NCBI GenBank assembly: GCA_029203185.1 | Contig: CP119310.1 | Coordinates: 1,984,001 to 2,048,000 of the forward strand | Direction of reading: 5' to 3' | DNA length: 64,000 nucleotides | DNA from: Candidatus Chryseobacterium colombiense | GTDB lineage: Bacteria > Bacteroidota > Bacteroidia > Flavobacteriales > Weeksellaceae | Shown here: positions 9,070 through 17,174 of the stretch, piece after piece | Numbering within the stretch: position 1 is the first letter of the stretch | Layout of the letters: each line of letters begins with the position of its first letter | Made by a program: the position numbers and the translations under genes | Notes under the pieces: model-generated | Databases searched by the model: none | What the model saw: only the letters and a program-made list of their open reading frames with translations | Told to the model about the DNA's origin: nothing

Positions 9070-9098
9070 TTTGAATAATTAAAAACATTTTATGTTTA
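9070..9098 (+). promoter_or_regulatory. Candidate promoter of the CocE-type hydrolase gene
   Basis: TTTG at 9070-9073, 17 bases, then TATGTTTA at 9091-9098 (one mismatch to TAnnTTTG). The ATG follows 22 bases later. Confidence 0.4.
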
Positions 9099-9120
9099 AA
9101 TTAGCGTCAAATTTAATATA

Positions 9121-10977
9121 ATGAAAGCTCATTTTTCAATTGTACTTATTTTCCTGTTCATTTTTGGGAATTCACAGACACAGCAACCCGACACATTTGT
9201 AAAAGACAATTTTACCAAAAAGGAATTCTATATTCCCATGCGTGATGGAACAAAGCTCTTTACAGCTGTTTACATTCCTAAAGATATTTCCAATAAAAAT
9301 AAATATCCGTTTTTGATGCAGAGAACATGCTACAGCATCGCTCCTTATGGCGAAAACGAATACAGAACCAAACTTGGTCCGAATCCTTATATCATGAAAG
9401 ACAAATATATTTTCGTTCTTCAGGATGTTCGAGGAAGATATATGAGCGAAGGAACTTTTACCAATATGACACCACAGGTTGACAGAAAAACAAAGAAAGA
9501 TGTTGATGAAAGTACCGATACATATGACACTATTGATTGGCTGATTAAAAATATTAAAGATAACAACGGAAAAGTAGGACAATACGGAACTTCATATCCT
9601 GGGTTTTATACGGCTGTAGGGATTTTGGCACAACATCCTGCTTTAGTTGCTTCATCTCCGCAAGCACCGATTTCAGACTTCTGGAATGATGACTTTCTTC
9701 ACAACGGAAGATTTATGTTAGCTTATTTCAGAACTTTCCCGGTATTCGGGGTTCAAAAAACAAAACCTGAAAATAAGGCTTGGTATAACGATTCTATGAT
9801 TAAAATAACTTCTGAAGACGGTCTGAAATTCTACAGAGATATGGGAACTTTGAAAGATGGTTATGAGAAATATTATAAGAATAATTTCTTTATGACTGAA
9901 ATTATGAATCACACCAACTATGATGAATTCTGGCAAAAAAGAAGTCTTCTTCCTCATCTTAAAAATGTAAATCATGCGGTGATGACAGTTGGAGGCTGGT
10001 TTGACGCGGAAGATCTTTCAGGACCTTTAAATATCTATAAAACTATCGAAAAAACAAGTCCGAAAGCGAAAAATACCATTGTAATGGGACCTTTCTCTCA
10101 CGGAGCCTGGGCACAGGAGCAAGGAAAGCATTTCCACAATCAGATCTATTTTGGAGACAGTATTGCAACATATTATCAGAAAAATATTGAAACGAAGTTT
10201 TTCAATCATTATTTGAAAGGAAATACAAAACAGGATGTAGGTCTACCGGAAGCCTTAATGTATGACACCGGAGCAAAACAATGGAGAGAATTCACAACAT
10301 ATCCTCCAAAAGAAGGTCAAAAAATAAACTTTTATTTATCCAACGGAACATTGAAAAATGCAGCAGGAAAAGGTTCATCAGAATACTACAGTGATCCGAA
10401 CAATCCGGTTTTGAGTTCAGATAATTTAAAAGATTTCAATGGATTCACCCCTAAAAATTATATGTCGGAAGATCAACGGTTTGCAGAAGGAAGACCTGAT
10501 GTTTTGACGTTCACAACAGATGCTTTAACAGAAGAAATGACTTTCGCCGGAGAAATTATGGCTAAATTAAATATTGCTTCCACTTCTACCGATGCAGATT
10601 TTGCAGTGAAATTAATTGACATTTATCCCGAAGATTTCAAACCTGCCGAGAAAAAAGACGGTGTGGTTTACGGAAATTATCATCAAATGGTAAGAAGTGA
10701 AATTATGCCTGCAAGATTTAGAAATTCAAGAGAAAAAGCTGAGGCTTTGATTCCAAATCAAAAAACAGCAGTAAATTTCAGATTGCAGGATGTTGTGCAT
10801 ACCTTTAAAAAAGGACATAAAATCCAGATCCAGATTTCTTCAACCTGGTTCCCTTTATTTGCTGTCAATCCGCAAAAATTCTTGGATAATCCGAATTTCG
10901 CCACGAAAGAGGATTATACGAAAGCGTTTATCAAAGTTTTTGATGATAGCGCGATTGAAGTTGAGGTAATAAAATAA
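9121..10977 (+). CDS. Secreted CocE/NonD family hydrolase (S15 peptidase-like)
   Basis: 618 residues. A signal peptide (MKAHFSIVLIFLFIFGNSQ) precedes an alpha/beta-hydrolase domain. Motifs: YIPMRDGTKLFTAVYIP at about 37-53, QDVRGRYMSEG, nucleophile Ser158 in QYGTSYPGF, the acid loop GGWFDAEDLSGP, and the catalytic His in GPFSHGAW. The C-terminal third (LTFTTDALTEEMTFAGEI onward) is the jelly-roll domain of the X-Pro dipeptidyl-peptidase/cocaine-esterase family. It is probably a periplasmic or exported acylase or dipeptidyl peptidase; the exact substrate is unknown. It has its own promoter and terminator. Confidence 0.9.
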   Translation: MKAHFSIVLIFLFIFGNSQTQQPDTFVKDNFTKKEFYIPMRDGTKLFTAVYIPKDISNKNKYPFLMQRTCYSIAPYGENEYRTKLGPNPYIMKDKYIFVLQDVRGRYMSEGTFTNMTPQVDRKTKKDVDESTDTYDTIDWLIKNIKDNNGKVGQYGTSYPGFYTAVGILAQHPALVASSPQAPISDFWNDDFLHNGRFMLAYFRTFPVFGVQKTKPENKAWYNDSMIKITSEDGLKFYRDMGTLKDGYEKYYKNNFFMTEIMNHTNYDEFWQKRSLLPHLKNVNHAVMTVGGWFDAEDLSGPLNIYKTIEKTSPKAKNTIVMGPFSHGAWAQEQGKHFHNQIYFGDSIATYYQKNIETKFFNHYLKGNTKQDVGLPEALMYDTGAKQWREFTTYPPKEGQKINFYLSNGTLKNAAGKGSSEYYSDPNNPVLSSDNLKDFNGFTPKNYMSEDQRFAEGRPDVLTFTTDALTEEMTFAGEIMAKLNIASTSTDADFAVKLIDIYPEDFKPAEKKDGVVYGNYHQMVRSEIMPARFRNSREKAEALIPNQKTAVNFRLQDVVHTFKKGHKIQIQISSTWFPLFAVNPQKFLDNPNFATKEDYTKAFIKVFDDSAIEVEVIK

Positions 10978-10982
10978 ATTTA

Positions 10983-11017
10983 AAAAGCTGTTCACACTGA
11001 ACAGCTTTTGTTTTTTT
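10983..11017 (+). terminator. Rho-independent terminator after hydrolase gene
   Basis: AAAAGCTGTTC, loop ACACT, GAACAGCTTTT, then a T run: an 11-bp perfect stem. Confidence 0.85.
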
Positions 11018-11018
11018 G

Positions 11019-11082
11019 TCTCTCGCAGATTTTGCAAATGATTGTGTCTAAAAATCTGCGTCATCTGCAAATCTGCGAGAGA
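11019..11082. repeat. Inverted repeat of dispersed-repeat type (CGCAGATTT family)
   Basis: TCTCTCGCAGATTTTGCA (11019-11036) and TGCAAATCTGCGAGAGA (11066-11082) are inverted copies with one extra base in the left arm. The inner part holds a further AAATCTGCGTCATCTGC segment. A related CGCAGATTTCACAGAT string occurs near 17023. It lies between convergent genes, just past the hydrolase terminator. Confidence 0.6.
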
Positions 11083-11088
11083 ATTCTA

Positions 11089-11703
11089 TTAATCTTCCTC
11101 AATCGTTCTGAAAGTCAGATTCACTCTGGGAGTATTCACTTTTGTAGTCGGTGGAAGCCGATGCATCCAATGATCCTGTGTTGTTCCTTTCATAACCAGC
11201 AAACTCCCGTTTTCCAGGAATATTTCTATCTTTTCTTTTGTGGTTTTATGTTTAAACAGGAACTTTCTTTCCGCTCCAAAAGTCAGAGAAGCGATGGCGC
11301 CATGTTTTTTCAAGTCTTTTTCGGCATCGCTGTGATAGGCCATTCCTTCGCTTCCGTCATGATATAAATTTAAAAGACAGGAATTATAAGTTTCTCCGGT
11401 AATTTCTTCACATTTTTGTTTGAGCTCCAATAATTCAGGAGCCCAGAATTTGGCATACTTTGTTCTTTTTGAATACGTATATTCAAATGGCTTTTCACCA
11501 AACCAAGCGACTTTTCTTTTGGTTAAAATCAACTTACCAAAAATGACGGCTTCATCATTTTCCCAGGGAATCTGATTGAATAAATACTTATAATAAAAAT
11601 CCGACTTTTCTTGGGAAAAAATTTTTCCGTAATAGTGAACAATTCCGTCATTGGGAAGAATATTAAAAGGGTAATCTGATATATCTTCGAATAGGCTTAA
11701 CAT
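11089..11703 (-). CDS. AlkB-like 2-oxoglutarate Fe(II) oxygenase
   Basis: 204 residues from the ATG at 11701-11703; an in-frame extension upstream would run into a repeat and is not used. The AlkB fold residues are visible: N112-x-Y114 in LLNLYHDGSEG, His124-x-Asp126 in AYHSDAEKDL, His181 in WMHRLPPTT, and Arg193/Arg199 in PRVNLTFR. In this family they bind Fe(II), 2-oxoglutarate and alkylated bases. The layout resembles ALKBH2/3-type repair enzymes, so oxidative demethylation of DNA or RNA is the likely job. The Ada-like gene lies upstream on the same strand, which supports an alkylation-repair role. Confidence 0.85.
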   Translation of the reverse strand: MLSLFEDISDYPFNILPNDGIVHYYGKIFSQEKSDFYYKYLFNQIPWENDEAVIFGKLILTKRKVAWFGEKPFEYTYSKRTKYAKFWAPELLELKQKCEEITGETYNSCLLNLYHDGSEGMAYHSDAEKDLKKHGAIASLTFGAERKFLFKHKTTKEKIEIFLENGSLLVMKGTTQDHWMHRLPPTTKVNTPRVNLTFRTIEED

Positions 11704-11750
11704 GATAACAATTCTGTATAATATTTTGTGCTTAGAAGAATTCAAATAAG

Positions 11751-11812
11751 TTTTGGCTAAAGCCAATTGATTGAATTTCTTATTTATCTAAACGGGCTAA
11801 AGCCCGTTCCTA
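11751..11812. repeat. REP-like double-hairpin repeat, copy A
   Basis: TTTTGGCTAAAGCC, an AT-rich spacer, then AACGGGCTAAAGCCCGTT followed by CCTA. Both parts are palindromes sharing the core GGCTAAAGCC. A second copy with the same layout and orientation is at 17054-17113. It lies between the Ada-like and AlkB-like genes. Confidence 0.75.
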
Positions 11813-11891
11813 CTTATGAAATAATTTGCTTTATAAAATTTTAAATAAAATCTTCGTGTTTATTCGTGAAAAAAACTTGTATAATTTGTAT

Positions 11892-12740
11892 TTAAGAATC
11901 GGAGTAAATCCGAGAACTTTCCCATCCTACAATCAACTGTTTTCTTTCACTTCCCCATCGATACCCTCCGATATTTCCCGAGGACTGAATGACACGATGA
12001 CATGGAATTAAAAAAGCGACAGGATTGCTTCCGATTGCTGTCCCGACTGCACGTGAAGCATTGGGATTTCCTATTTTCTCAGCCAAATGTCCATACGTTG
12101 AAAGTTTTCCCATCGGAATGGACAGAAGACTTTCCCAGACTTTTAACTGGAAATCAGTTCCCTTTAAATGGAGCTTTATCGTATTGAGCTTCGTCCAGTC
12201 TTTATTGAAAATGGATAATGCATTTTTCTGAAATTCATCCTGTTTTTCAAAAAAAGAAGCATTGGGAAATTTAGCCTGTAAATCTCCCAATGCTTTATTT
12301 TCATCGGTTTCAAAAGCCATATAACAGATCCCTTTTTCTGTGGAAGCCGTAATTACATTTCCAAAAGGTGTTTCGGAAAAACTATAATTAATATGAAGAC
12401 TTTTTCCCCCGTTTTTATATTCTGCCGGAGACATTCCTTCGATCTTCACAAACAAATCATGCAGCCTGCTTGTACTCGAAAACCCTGTCTCATAAGCGGT
12501 ATCAAATAAACTCGCTTTTTCTTCCTTTAGTAAATTTTTAGCATGTTCAAGACTTATGAACTGTAAAAATTTTTTCGGACTCGTTCCTGCCCAATCAGAA
12601 AACATTTTCTGAAAATGAGCAGGGCTCAAATGAATTTTCTCTGCTACTTCCTCCAAACTTGGCTGAAGCTTAAAATTGCTCCGGATATACTCTATCGCCT
12701 TCGCAATTCTTTCGTAATCGATCTGATTTTGTGTGTACAT
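11892..12740 (-). CDS. Ada-like AraC regulator/methylated-DNA cysteine methyltransferase
   Basis: 282 residues. Residues 1-110 form an AraC-type double helix-turn-helix (SLEEVAEKIHLSPAHFQKMF, then FDTAYETGFSSTSRLHDLF). Residues 118-275 are the O6-methylguanine-DNA methyltransferase domain with acceptor Cys247 in the invariant PCHRV and the upstream ASRAVGTAIGSNP helix. The N-terminal Ada zinc domain that repairs phosphotriesters in E. coli Ada is absent, so this is the shorter Ada form seen in many bacteria. It probably repairs O6-methylguanine and also controls transcription, possibly of the AlkB-like gene downstream. Confidence 0.9.
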   Translation of the reverse strand: MYTQNQIDYERIAKAIEYIRSNFKLQPSLEEVAEKIHLSPAHFQKMFSDWAGTSPKKFLQFISLEHAKNLLKEEKASLFDTAYETGFSSTSRLHDLFVKIEGMSPAEYKNGGKSLHINYSFSETPFGNVITASTEKGICYMAFETDENKALGDLQAKFPNASFFEKQDEFQKNALSIFNKDWTKLNTIKLHLKGTDFQLKVWESLLSIPMGKLSTYGHLAEKIGNPNASRAVGTAIGSNPVAFLIPCHRVIQSSGNIGGYRWGSERKQLIVGWESSRIYSDS

Positions 12741-12806
12741 ACCATTGAATTTACCTCACAAAGTTCCAAAGAATATACGGCGGAAAAAATCCGATTCTTG
12801 CGGAAT

Positions 12807-13664
12807 TTAGTTGTTATTATACATATGATAGTAAGCAAGCATTTTGTAATATAGCTTTGCGGCAAGGAATGCACTTGGTTTTGCCATCGGAGAATCCATT
12901 AATTCTACAATATCAAACGCTACAACGTTACATTTTTCAAATACTTTGCTTAATAATTCCAAAGTTGGATACCATTGTAAACCTCCCGGTTCAGGAGTTC
13001 CTGTTGACGGACAAAGTGAAGGATCAAAAGCATCTAGGTCAATTGTAATATACACGTTTCCTGAAACTTTTTCCAGTACATCATTGATCCAGTTTTCATT
13101 ATTGGCAATTTCATGAGCGAAAAACACTCTTCCTTCCGGCAAATATTCCACTTCTTCAACATCCATTGAACGGATTCCTACCTGTACCAAATTGTGCTTC
13201 TGATTCGCTTCAAAAACCGCACAAGCATGGTTAGAAGTAGAACCATGGAATTCCGGACGTAAATCTGTGTGAGCATCCAGTTGAAGAACTGTTAAGTTCT
13301 CGAATTTCTCACCTACCGCACGGATTGAACCGATAGAAACAGAATGTTCTCCACCGAAAAGAGTGAATAATTTACCGTCATGATTTAAAAGCTCTTTTGT
13401 TTTTTGATAGACAGCTTCTGTCATGGCTTCAGGTGAAGAGTTTTCAGAAACTTCTCCAGCCAGGTAAACTCCTTCCAAATAAGGCTCAGTCTGAGTTTCA
13501 ATATCATAAAGCTCCATATTTTCAGAAGCGTTCAAGAACAATTCAGGACCTTTATCCGCTCCTTTTCCCCAGGTTGAAGTTCCGTCGTAAGGAACAGTCA
13601 CCAACATTACTTTCGAGTTCTCTAATGATGCATTTTCTTCAGGAATTCCTGCGTATGTTTTCAT
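12807..13664 (-). CDS. speB: Agmatinase (arginase/agmatinase family)
   Basis: 285 residues from the ATG at 13662-13664 (MKTYAGIPEE); the longer in-frame extension is not supported by family lengths. Mn-binding residues are all present: His107 in GGEHS, Asp130, His132 and Asp134 in LDAHTDLR, and Asp209/Asp211 in TIDLDAFDP. With arginine decarboxylase at 14628-16022 it would turn arginine into agmatine and then putrescine and urea. A -7 box lies 51 bases upstream. Assigning agmatinase over arginase rests mainly on that neighbour. Confidence 0.88.
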   Translation of the reverse strand: MKTYAGIPEENASLENSKVMLVTVPYDGTSTWGKGADKGPELFLNASENMELYDIETQTEPYLEGVYLAGEVSENSSPEAMTEAVYQKTKELLNHDGKLFTLFGGEHSVSIGSIRAVGEKFENLTVLQLDAHTDLRPEFHGSTSNHACAVFEANQKHNLVQVGIRSMDVEEVEYLPEGRVFFAHEIANNENWINDVLEKVSGNVYITIDLDAFDPSLCPSTGTPEPGGLQWYPTLELLSKVFEKCNVVAFDIVELMDSPMAKPSAFLAAKLYYKMLAYYHMYNNN

Positions 13665-13715
13665 ATATAATTTATTAATTAAAAAATTAAATGATTGAAA
13701 TAGTAAAAGATTCGA

Positions 13716-13723
13716 CAAAGATA
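13716..13723 (-). promoter_or_regulatory. -7 box for agmatinase gene
   Basis: Minus strand TATCTTTG, a perfect TAnnTTTG match, giving a leader of roughly 45 bases. The -33 element is unclear. Confidence 0.4.
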
Positions 13724-13845
13724 CAAAATAGTCGTTGAGTTATAAATGATGAGTCATGAGTTATGAAATTTGGCATCATAATTTTTTAATTTTAAACCTT
13801 CAATCTTTAAGTTTTAAAACATTATTTTTGCTAAAACTTAATTGT

Positions 13846-14505
13846 ATGCCTTTAAAAGCTGTTCTTTTCGATATGGATGGAGTGATTGTAGATACAGAAC
13901 CATTGCACAGAAAAGCTTATTTCAAAACTTTTGATGAACTGGAAATTGCTGTTTCCGAAGATTTATATACTTCTTTCACAGGAGCGTCCACAAAAAGAGT
14001 TTGTGAAACCTTAATTCAGAAATTCGATTTAGATCACCCCCATGAAGCCATTGCAGCCATCAAAAGAACCCATTTTAAGGATTATTTTTATAATGATGAC
14101 GAATTTGATCTCATTCCGGGAGTGCGAGAATTGATTCAACACTATTATGATAATAGTATTACATTGATTTTAGCTTCTTCCGCTACTATGACTACCATCA
14201 ATATGGTTTTTGAAAAATTCGGTCTGGAGAAATATTTCAGCGGAAAAATAAGCGGTGCAGATTTAAAAGAATCAAAACCCCACCCTGAAGTATTTTTGTT
14301 AGCGGCAGAAATGTCGGGAGAGCCTGTTGAAAACTGTATGGTGATTGAAGATTCTACCAACGGAATTTTAGCAGCACACCGGGCAAAAATTTTCTGTGCG
14401 GCATACAGAAGCCCACATTCTAAAAATCAAGACTATACTTTGGCAGACACCGTTGTTTCAGATTATGAAGACCTTCAATTGGATAAAATTTCAAAATATT
14501 TTTAA
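13846..14505 (+). CDS. HAD-superfamily phosphatase/phosphomutase-like
   Basis: 219 residues from the ATG at 13846, where the family N-terminus begins (MPLKAVLFDMDGVIVDTEPL, Asp9 nucleophile, Asp11 acid). Other HAD motifs: LASSATMT (motif II Ser), KPHPEVFLLAAE (motif III Lys) and VIEDSTNGILAA (motif IV acids). A helical cap domain lies at about 16-85, as in beta-phosphoglucomutase and related sugar phosphatases. The substrate is unknown. It runs against the two polyamine genes on either side and has its own terminator. Confidence 0.88.
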   Translation: MPLKAVLFDMDGVIVDTEPLHRKAYFKTFDELEIAVSEDLYTSFTGASTKRVCETLIQKFDLDHPHEAIAAIKRTHFKDYFYNDDEFDLIPGVRELIQHYYDNSITLILASSATMTTINMVFEKFGLEKYFSGKISGADLKESKPHPEVFLLAAEMSGEPVENCMVIEDSTNGILAAHRAKIFCAAYRSPHSKNQDYTLADTVVSDYEDLQLDKISKYF

Positions 14506-14510
14506 ATAGA

Positions 14511-14547
14511 AAAAGCTCTCAAATTTGAGAGCTTTTGTTTTTATTTT
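14511..14547 (+). terminator. Terminator after HAD gene
   Basis: AAAAGCTCTCAAA and TTTGAGAGCTTTT form a 13-bp perfect palindrome (14511-14536) followed by a T-rich run. Confidence 0.85.
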
Positions 14548-14553
14548 CTATTT

Positions 14554-14613
14554 GTCGTCCTTCTGAATGAAATGGAGAATCTATTTTTAGATTTCTCCTA
14601 TCGTCGAAATGAC
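14554..14613. repeat. Dispersed inverted repeat (GGAGAATCTA family)
   Basis: GGAGAATCTA and TAGATTTCTCC pair around a TTTT loop, flanked by imperfect outer arms (GTCGTCCTTCTGAATGAAA and TATCGTCGAAATGAC). It resembles dispersed 'attctgaa...agattctcc...gaaatgac' repeats that I recall from flavobacterial genomes. It lies between the convergent HAD and speA genes. Confidence 0.55.
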
Positions 14614-14627
14614 AGTGGTATGTCAGA

Positions 14628-16022
14628 TTATTTATACCCAAGAAGTTTCAATACATCTTCCGGTTCCTGCTTTTCACGGAAAATCTCATAGTGTAATTCT
14701 CCGTTTTCATCTTTCTGAATCAAAACGTGTCTCGGTTGAGGCATTAAGCAATGGTGAACTCCCCCATAACCTCCGATTGTTTCCTGATACGCTCCTGTAT
14801 GGAAAAAACCGATATACAAAGGTTTAGTATCACTGAAAACCGGCAAATAAATAGCATTGGTATGTTGTTCAGAATTGTAATAGTCATCCGAATCACAAGT
14901 CAATCCACCTAAGAAAACTCTTTCATAAGTATCATCCCAACGGTTTAAAGGAAGCATGATAAAGTGTCTTGAAATCGCCCAAGTATCAGGAAGAGTCGTC
15001 ATGAAAGAAGAATCGATCATATTCCATTTTTCTCTGTCGTTCTGGCGTTTTTGAGAAATTATTTTATAAATATTTGCCCCACTTTCTCCAACGGTAAAAC
15101 TTCCGAATTCTGTATAGATATTTGGCTCTTCTACCCCTTCTTCTTCACAGAATTTTTTGATTTGAGAAACGATTTCCTCAACCATATATTGATAATCGTA
15201 ATCAAACTGTAAAGAAGTCTTGATTGGGAAACCACCACCGATATTCAATGAATTTACTTCCGGAGCAATTTTCTTCAAACGTGCATACACACGAAGACAT
15301 TTGTACAATTCATTCCAGTAGTACGCTGTATCTTTGATTCCCGTATTGATGAAGAAGTGAAGCATTTTCAATCTTGCATTCGGGTGTTCAGCAATTTTTT
15401 GGCTGTAATAAGGAATAATATCTTTATATCCGATTCCTAATCTTGAGGTATAAAATTCGAACTTCGGTTCTTCTTCAGAAGCGATTCTGATTCCGATGTC
15501 GAATGTGGTATCAATACTTTCTGTTAATTTATCAAGTTCACGGTAATTGTCCAGAATTGGAGTAATGTTTTCAAAACCGCTGTTGATCATATCTGAAATT
15601 TTCGCCAGATAATCATCTGTTTTGAAACCGTTGCAGATCACTTCAATATCTTTTGATACTTTCCCTTCTTTATAAAGAGACTTTACGATATCCATGTCAT
15701 AAGCAGAAGAAGTCTCTATAGAAATATCATTTTTCAAAGCTTCTTCCAGTACAAATTTGAAATGACTTGATTTTGTACAGTAACAATAGGTATAATTCTT
15801 CTTATAATCGGTCTTCTCAAAAGCTTCCTTAAACCAGCTCTTGGCTTTCTGGATATTTTGAGAAATTCTCGGCAGGTAGCTAATCTTTAGCGGAGTGCCA
15901 AATTTTTCAACAACATCCATCAACGGAATGTCGTGAAACAACAAATTGTTCTCAGAAACATTGAACTCCTCAGTAGGGAAATACAACGTCTGATCAATAA
16001 GTTCCGAGTATTTTATTTTCAT
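14628..16022 (-). CDS. speA: Biosynthetic-type arginine decarboxylase
   Basis: 464 residues. This is a PLP-dependent fold-III decarboxylase: the PLP lysine is in YCYCTKSSHFKFVLEEAL (about residue 79-96), the glycine phosphate loop is SLNIGGGFPIKTS, and the active-site Cys block is GGLTCDSDDYYN. The substrate-side helix ends in QETIGGYGGVHHCLMPQPRH. It is shorter than E. coli SpeA (about 650 residues) but is the length I recall for Bacteroidota versions. It makes agmatine for the nearby agmatinase. Decarboxylation of another basic amino acid is possible, but the neighbour favours arginine. Confidence 0.85.
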   Translation of the reverse strand: MKIKYSELIDQTLYFPTEEFNVSENNLLFHDIPLMDVVEKFGTPLKISYLPRISQNIQKAKSWFKEAFEKTDYKKNYTYCYCTKSSHFKFVLEEALKNDISIETSSAYDMDIVKSLYKEGKVSKDIEVICNGFKTDDYLAKISDMINSGFENITPILDNYRELDKLTESIDTTFDIGIRIASEEEPKFEFYTSRLGIGYKDIIPYYSQKIAEHPNARLKMLHFFINTGIKDTAYYWNELYKCLRVYARLKKIAPEVNSLNIGGGFPIKTSLQFDYDYQYMVEEIVSQIKKFCEEEGVEEPNIYTEFGSFTVGESGANIYKIISQKRQNDREKWNMIDSSFMTTLPDTWAISRHFIMLPLNRWDDTYERVFLGGLTCDSDDYYNSEQHTNAIYLPVFSDTKPLYIGFFHTGAYQETIGGYGGVHHCLMPQPRHVLIQKDENGELHYEIFREKQEPEDVLKLLGYK

Positions 16023-16133
16023 TTCTAAACAAGTGAATTAAGAAATGCAAAATTGCTAAAAAAGTTTGATTTTTTAACGTTAAATTTATTATAAATTTTT
16101 AGTGATTTTGTAATGAAAATTTCACTCCGATTA

Positions 16134-17009
16134 TTAATATGTAAACTTCTGAATATATTCTTGCCGTTTATTTTCAGAAATTCCTAAAACCTTTTGAATA
16201 TAGTTATCAATAGAGCCATATTCTTTATTGATTTCATTAAAAGCAGCATCCAGATAATCAGTTTCCACCCAACTTAGTTTTTCTAATACTTTGACATCCA
16301 TTTTCGGATAGAGAAAGTGAAGATGAGTAGCCAAATTCAATCTTTTATCCACCAATTTTTTTCTGTAATTATTCGATAAAAGATAATCGTTGTAAATTGT
16401 TTCTTTATCAAATTTTAAAATGGTCAGAATCAAAGCTGTTGTAATCCCTGTTCTGTCTTTTCCCGCCGTACAGTGGTATAAAACGGGCTGATCCGAATCT
16501 AAAATTTCGGTGATGATTTTCTTAATAATTTCAGGATTTTCCTTTACATAATCTCTGTAAAATTCCAGCATTCTTTTATCCGCATCTGAACCGTCAACTT
16601 TTCCTTTTAAAACCAACCTTTTAGCCTGATCCAATTGATCACCTTCGTCTTCAAAAGCAGAATAATTCTTATAAACAATATTGTTGGGAAGATGATCCGG
16701 TTTCTGAGCGATTTCTTTTGAATTTCTAAGGTCTATAATTTCTTTAATCCCTAATTCTTCAAGCTCTTTAAAAGATTTTTTCTTCAGTTTATGCAGGTGT
16801 CCGCTTCGGTAGAATTTTCCTTCTTTTAAGGTTCTTCCATCTACATTTTTAATATTTCCGACCGCTCTGAAATTATGAACTTTTTTAATCTGAATATCTT
16901 TTTCTGTTGTATTTTTTCCGTATTCAGGTGTAGAAAAGCTCTGCGTTTTGCAGGAGAAAATGCAGAATATTGAAATGATTAGAAATGATATTTTGATTAC
17001 GTTTTTCAT
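16134..17009 (-). CDS. Tyrosine/phosphoinositide-type phosphatase, lipoprotein
   Basis: 291 residues. The signal MKNVIKISFLIISIFCIFSC gives lipid Cys20. The Y_phosphatase3/DSP signature is HCTAGKDRTGITTA, with nucleophile Cys180 and Arg186, and the general-acid region lies near EDEGDQ. NFRAVGNIKNVDGRTLKEG and FYRSGHLHKL match the N-terminal 'FRD(v/l)GG...vr.G.lyRS' pattern of this family. As a lipoprotein it would act outside the cytoplasm, which points to extracytoplasmic phospho-substrates. It stands alone, with a REP-like repeat upstream. Confidence 0.85.
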   Translation of the reverse strand: MKNVIKISFLIISIFCIFSCKTQSFSTPEYGKNTTEKDIQIKKVHNFRAVGNIKNVDGRTLKEGKFYRSGHLHKLKKKSFKELEELGIKEIIDLRNSKEIAQKPDHLPNNIVYKNYSAFEDEGDQLDQAKRLVLKGKVDGSDADKRMLEFYRDYVKENPEIIKKIITEILDSDQPVLYHCTAGKDRTGITTALILTILKFDKETIYNDYLLSNNYRKKLVDKRLNLATHLHFLYPKMDVKVLEKLSWVETDYLDAAFNEINKEYGSIDNYIQKVLGISENKRQEYIQKFTY

Positions 17010-17053
17010 TTTTTTTCCGCAGATTTCACAGATGTTTGCGTAAGACTTGTATG

Positions 17054-17113
17054 TTTTGGCTAAAGCCGATTGATTTATTTTTAATTTTAAAAACGGGCTA
17101 AAGCCCGTTCCTA
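17054..17113. repeat. REP-like double-hairpin repeat, copy B
   Basis: TTTTGGCTAAAGCC, AT-rich spacer, AACGGGCTAAAGCCCGTT, CCTA. It has the same order and orientation as copy A at 11751-11812, with nearly identical palindromes and a diverged spacer. The left flank contains CCGCAGATTTCACAGATG, related to the inverted repeat at 11019-11082. Confidence 0.75.
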
Positions 17114-17174
17114 TTGATATTACAAAAATTAGATTTTATAATTTGTGAAAACATTAGTGAAATTAGTGTTTAAA

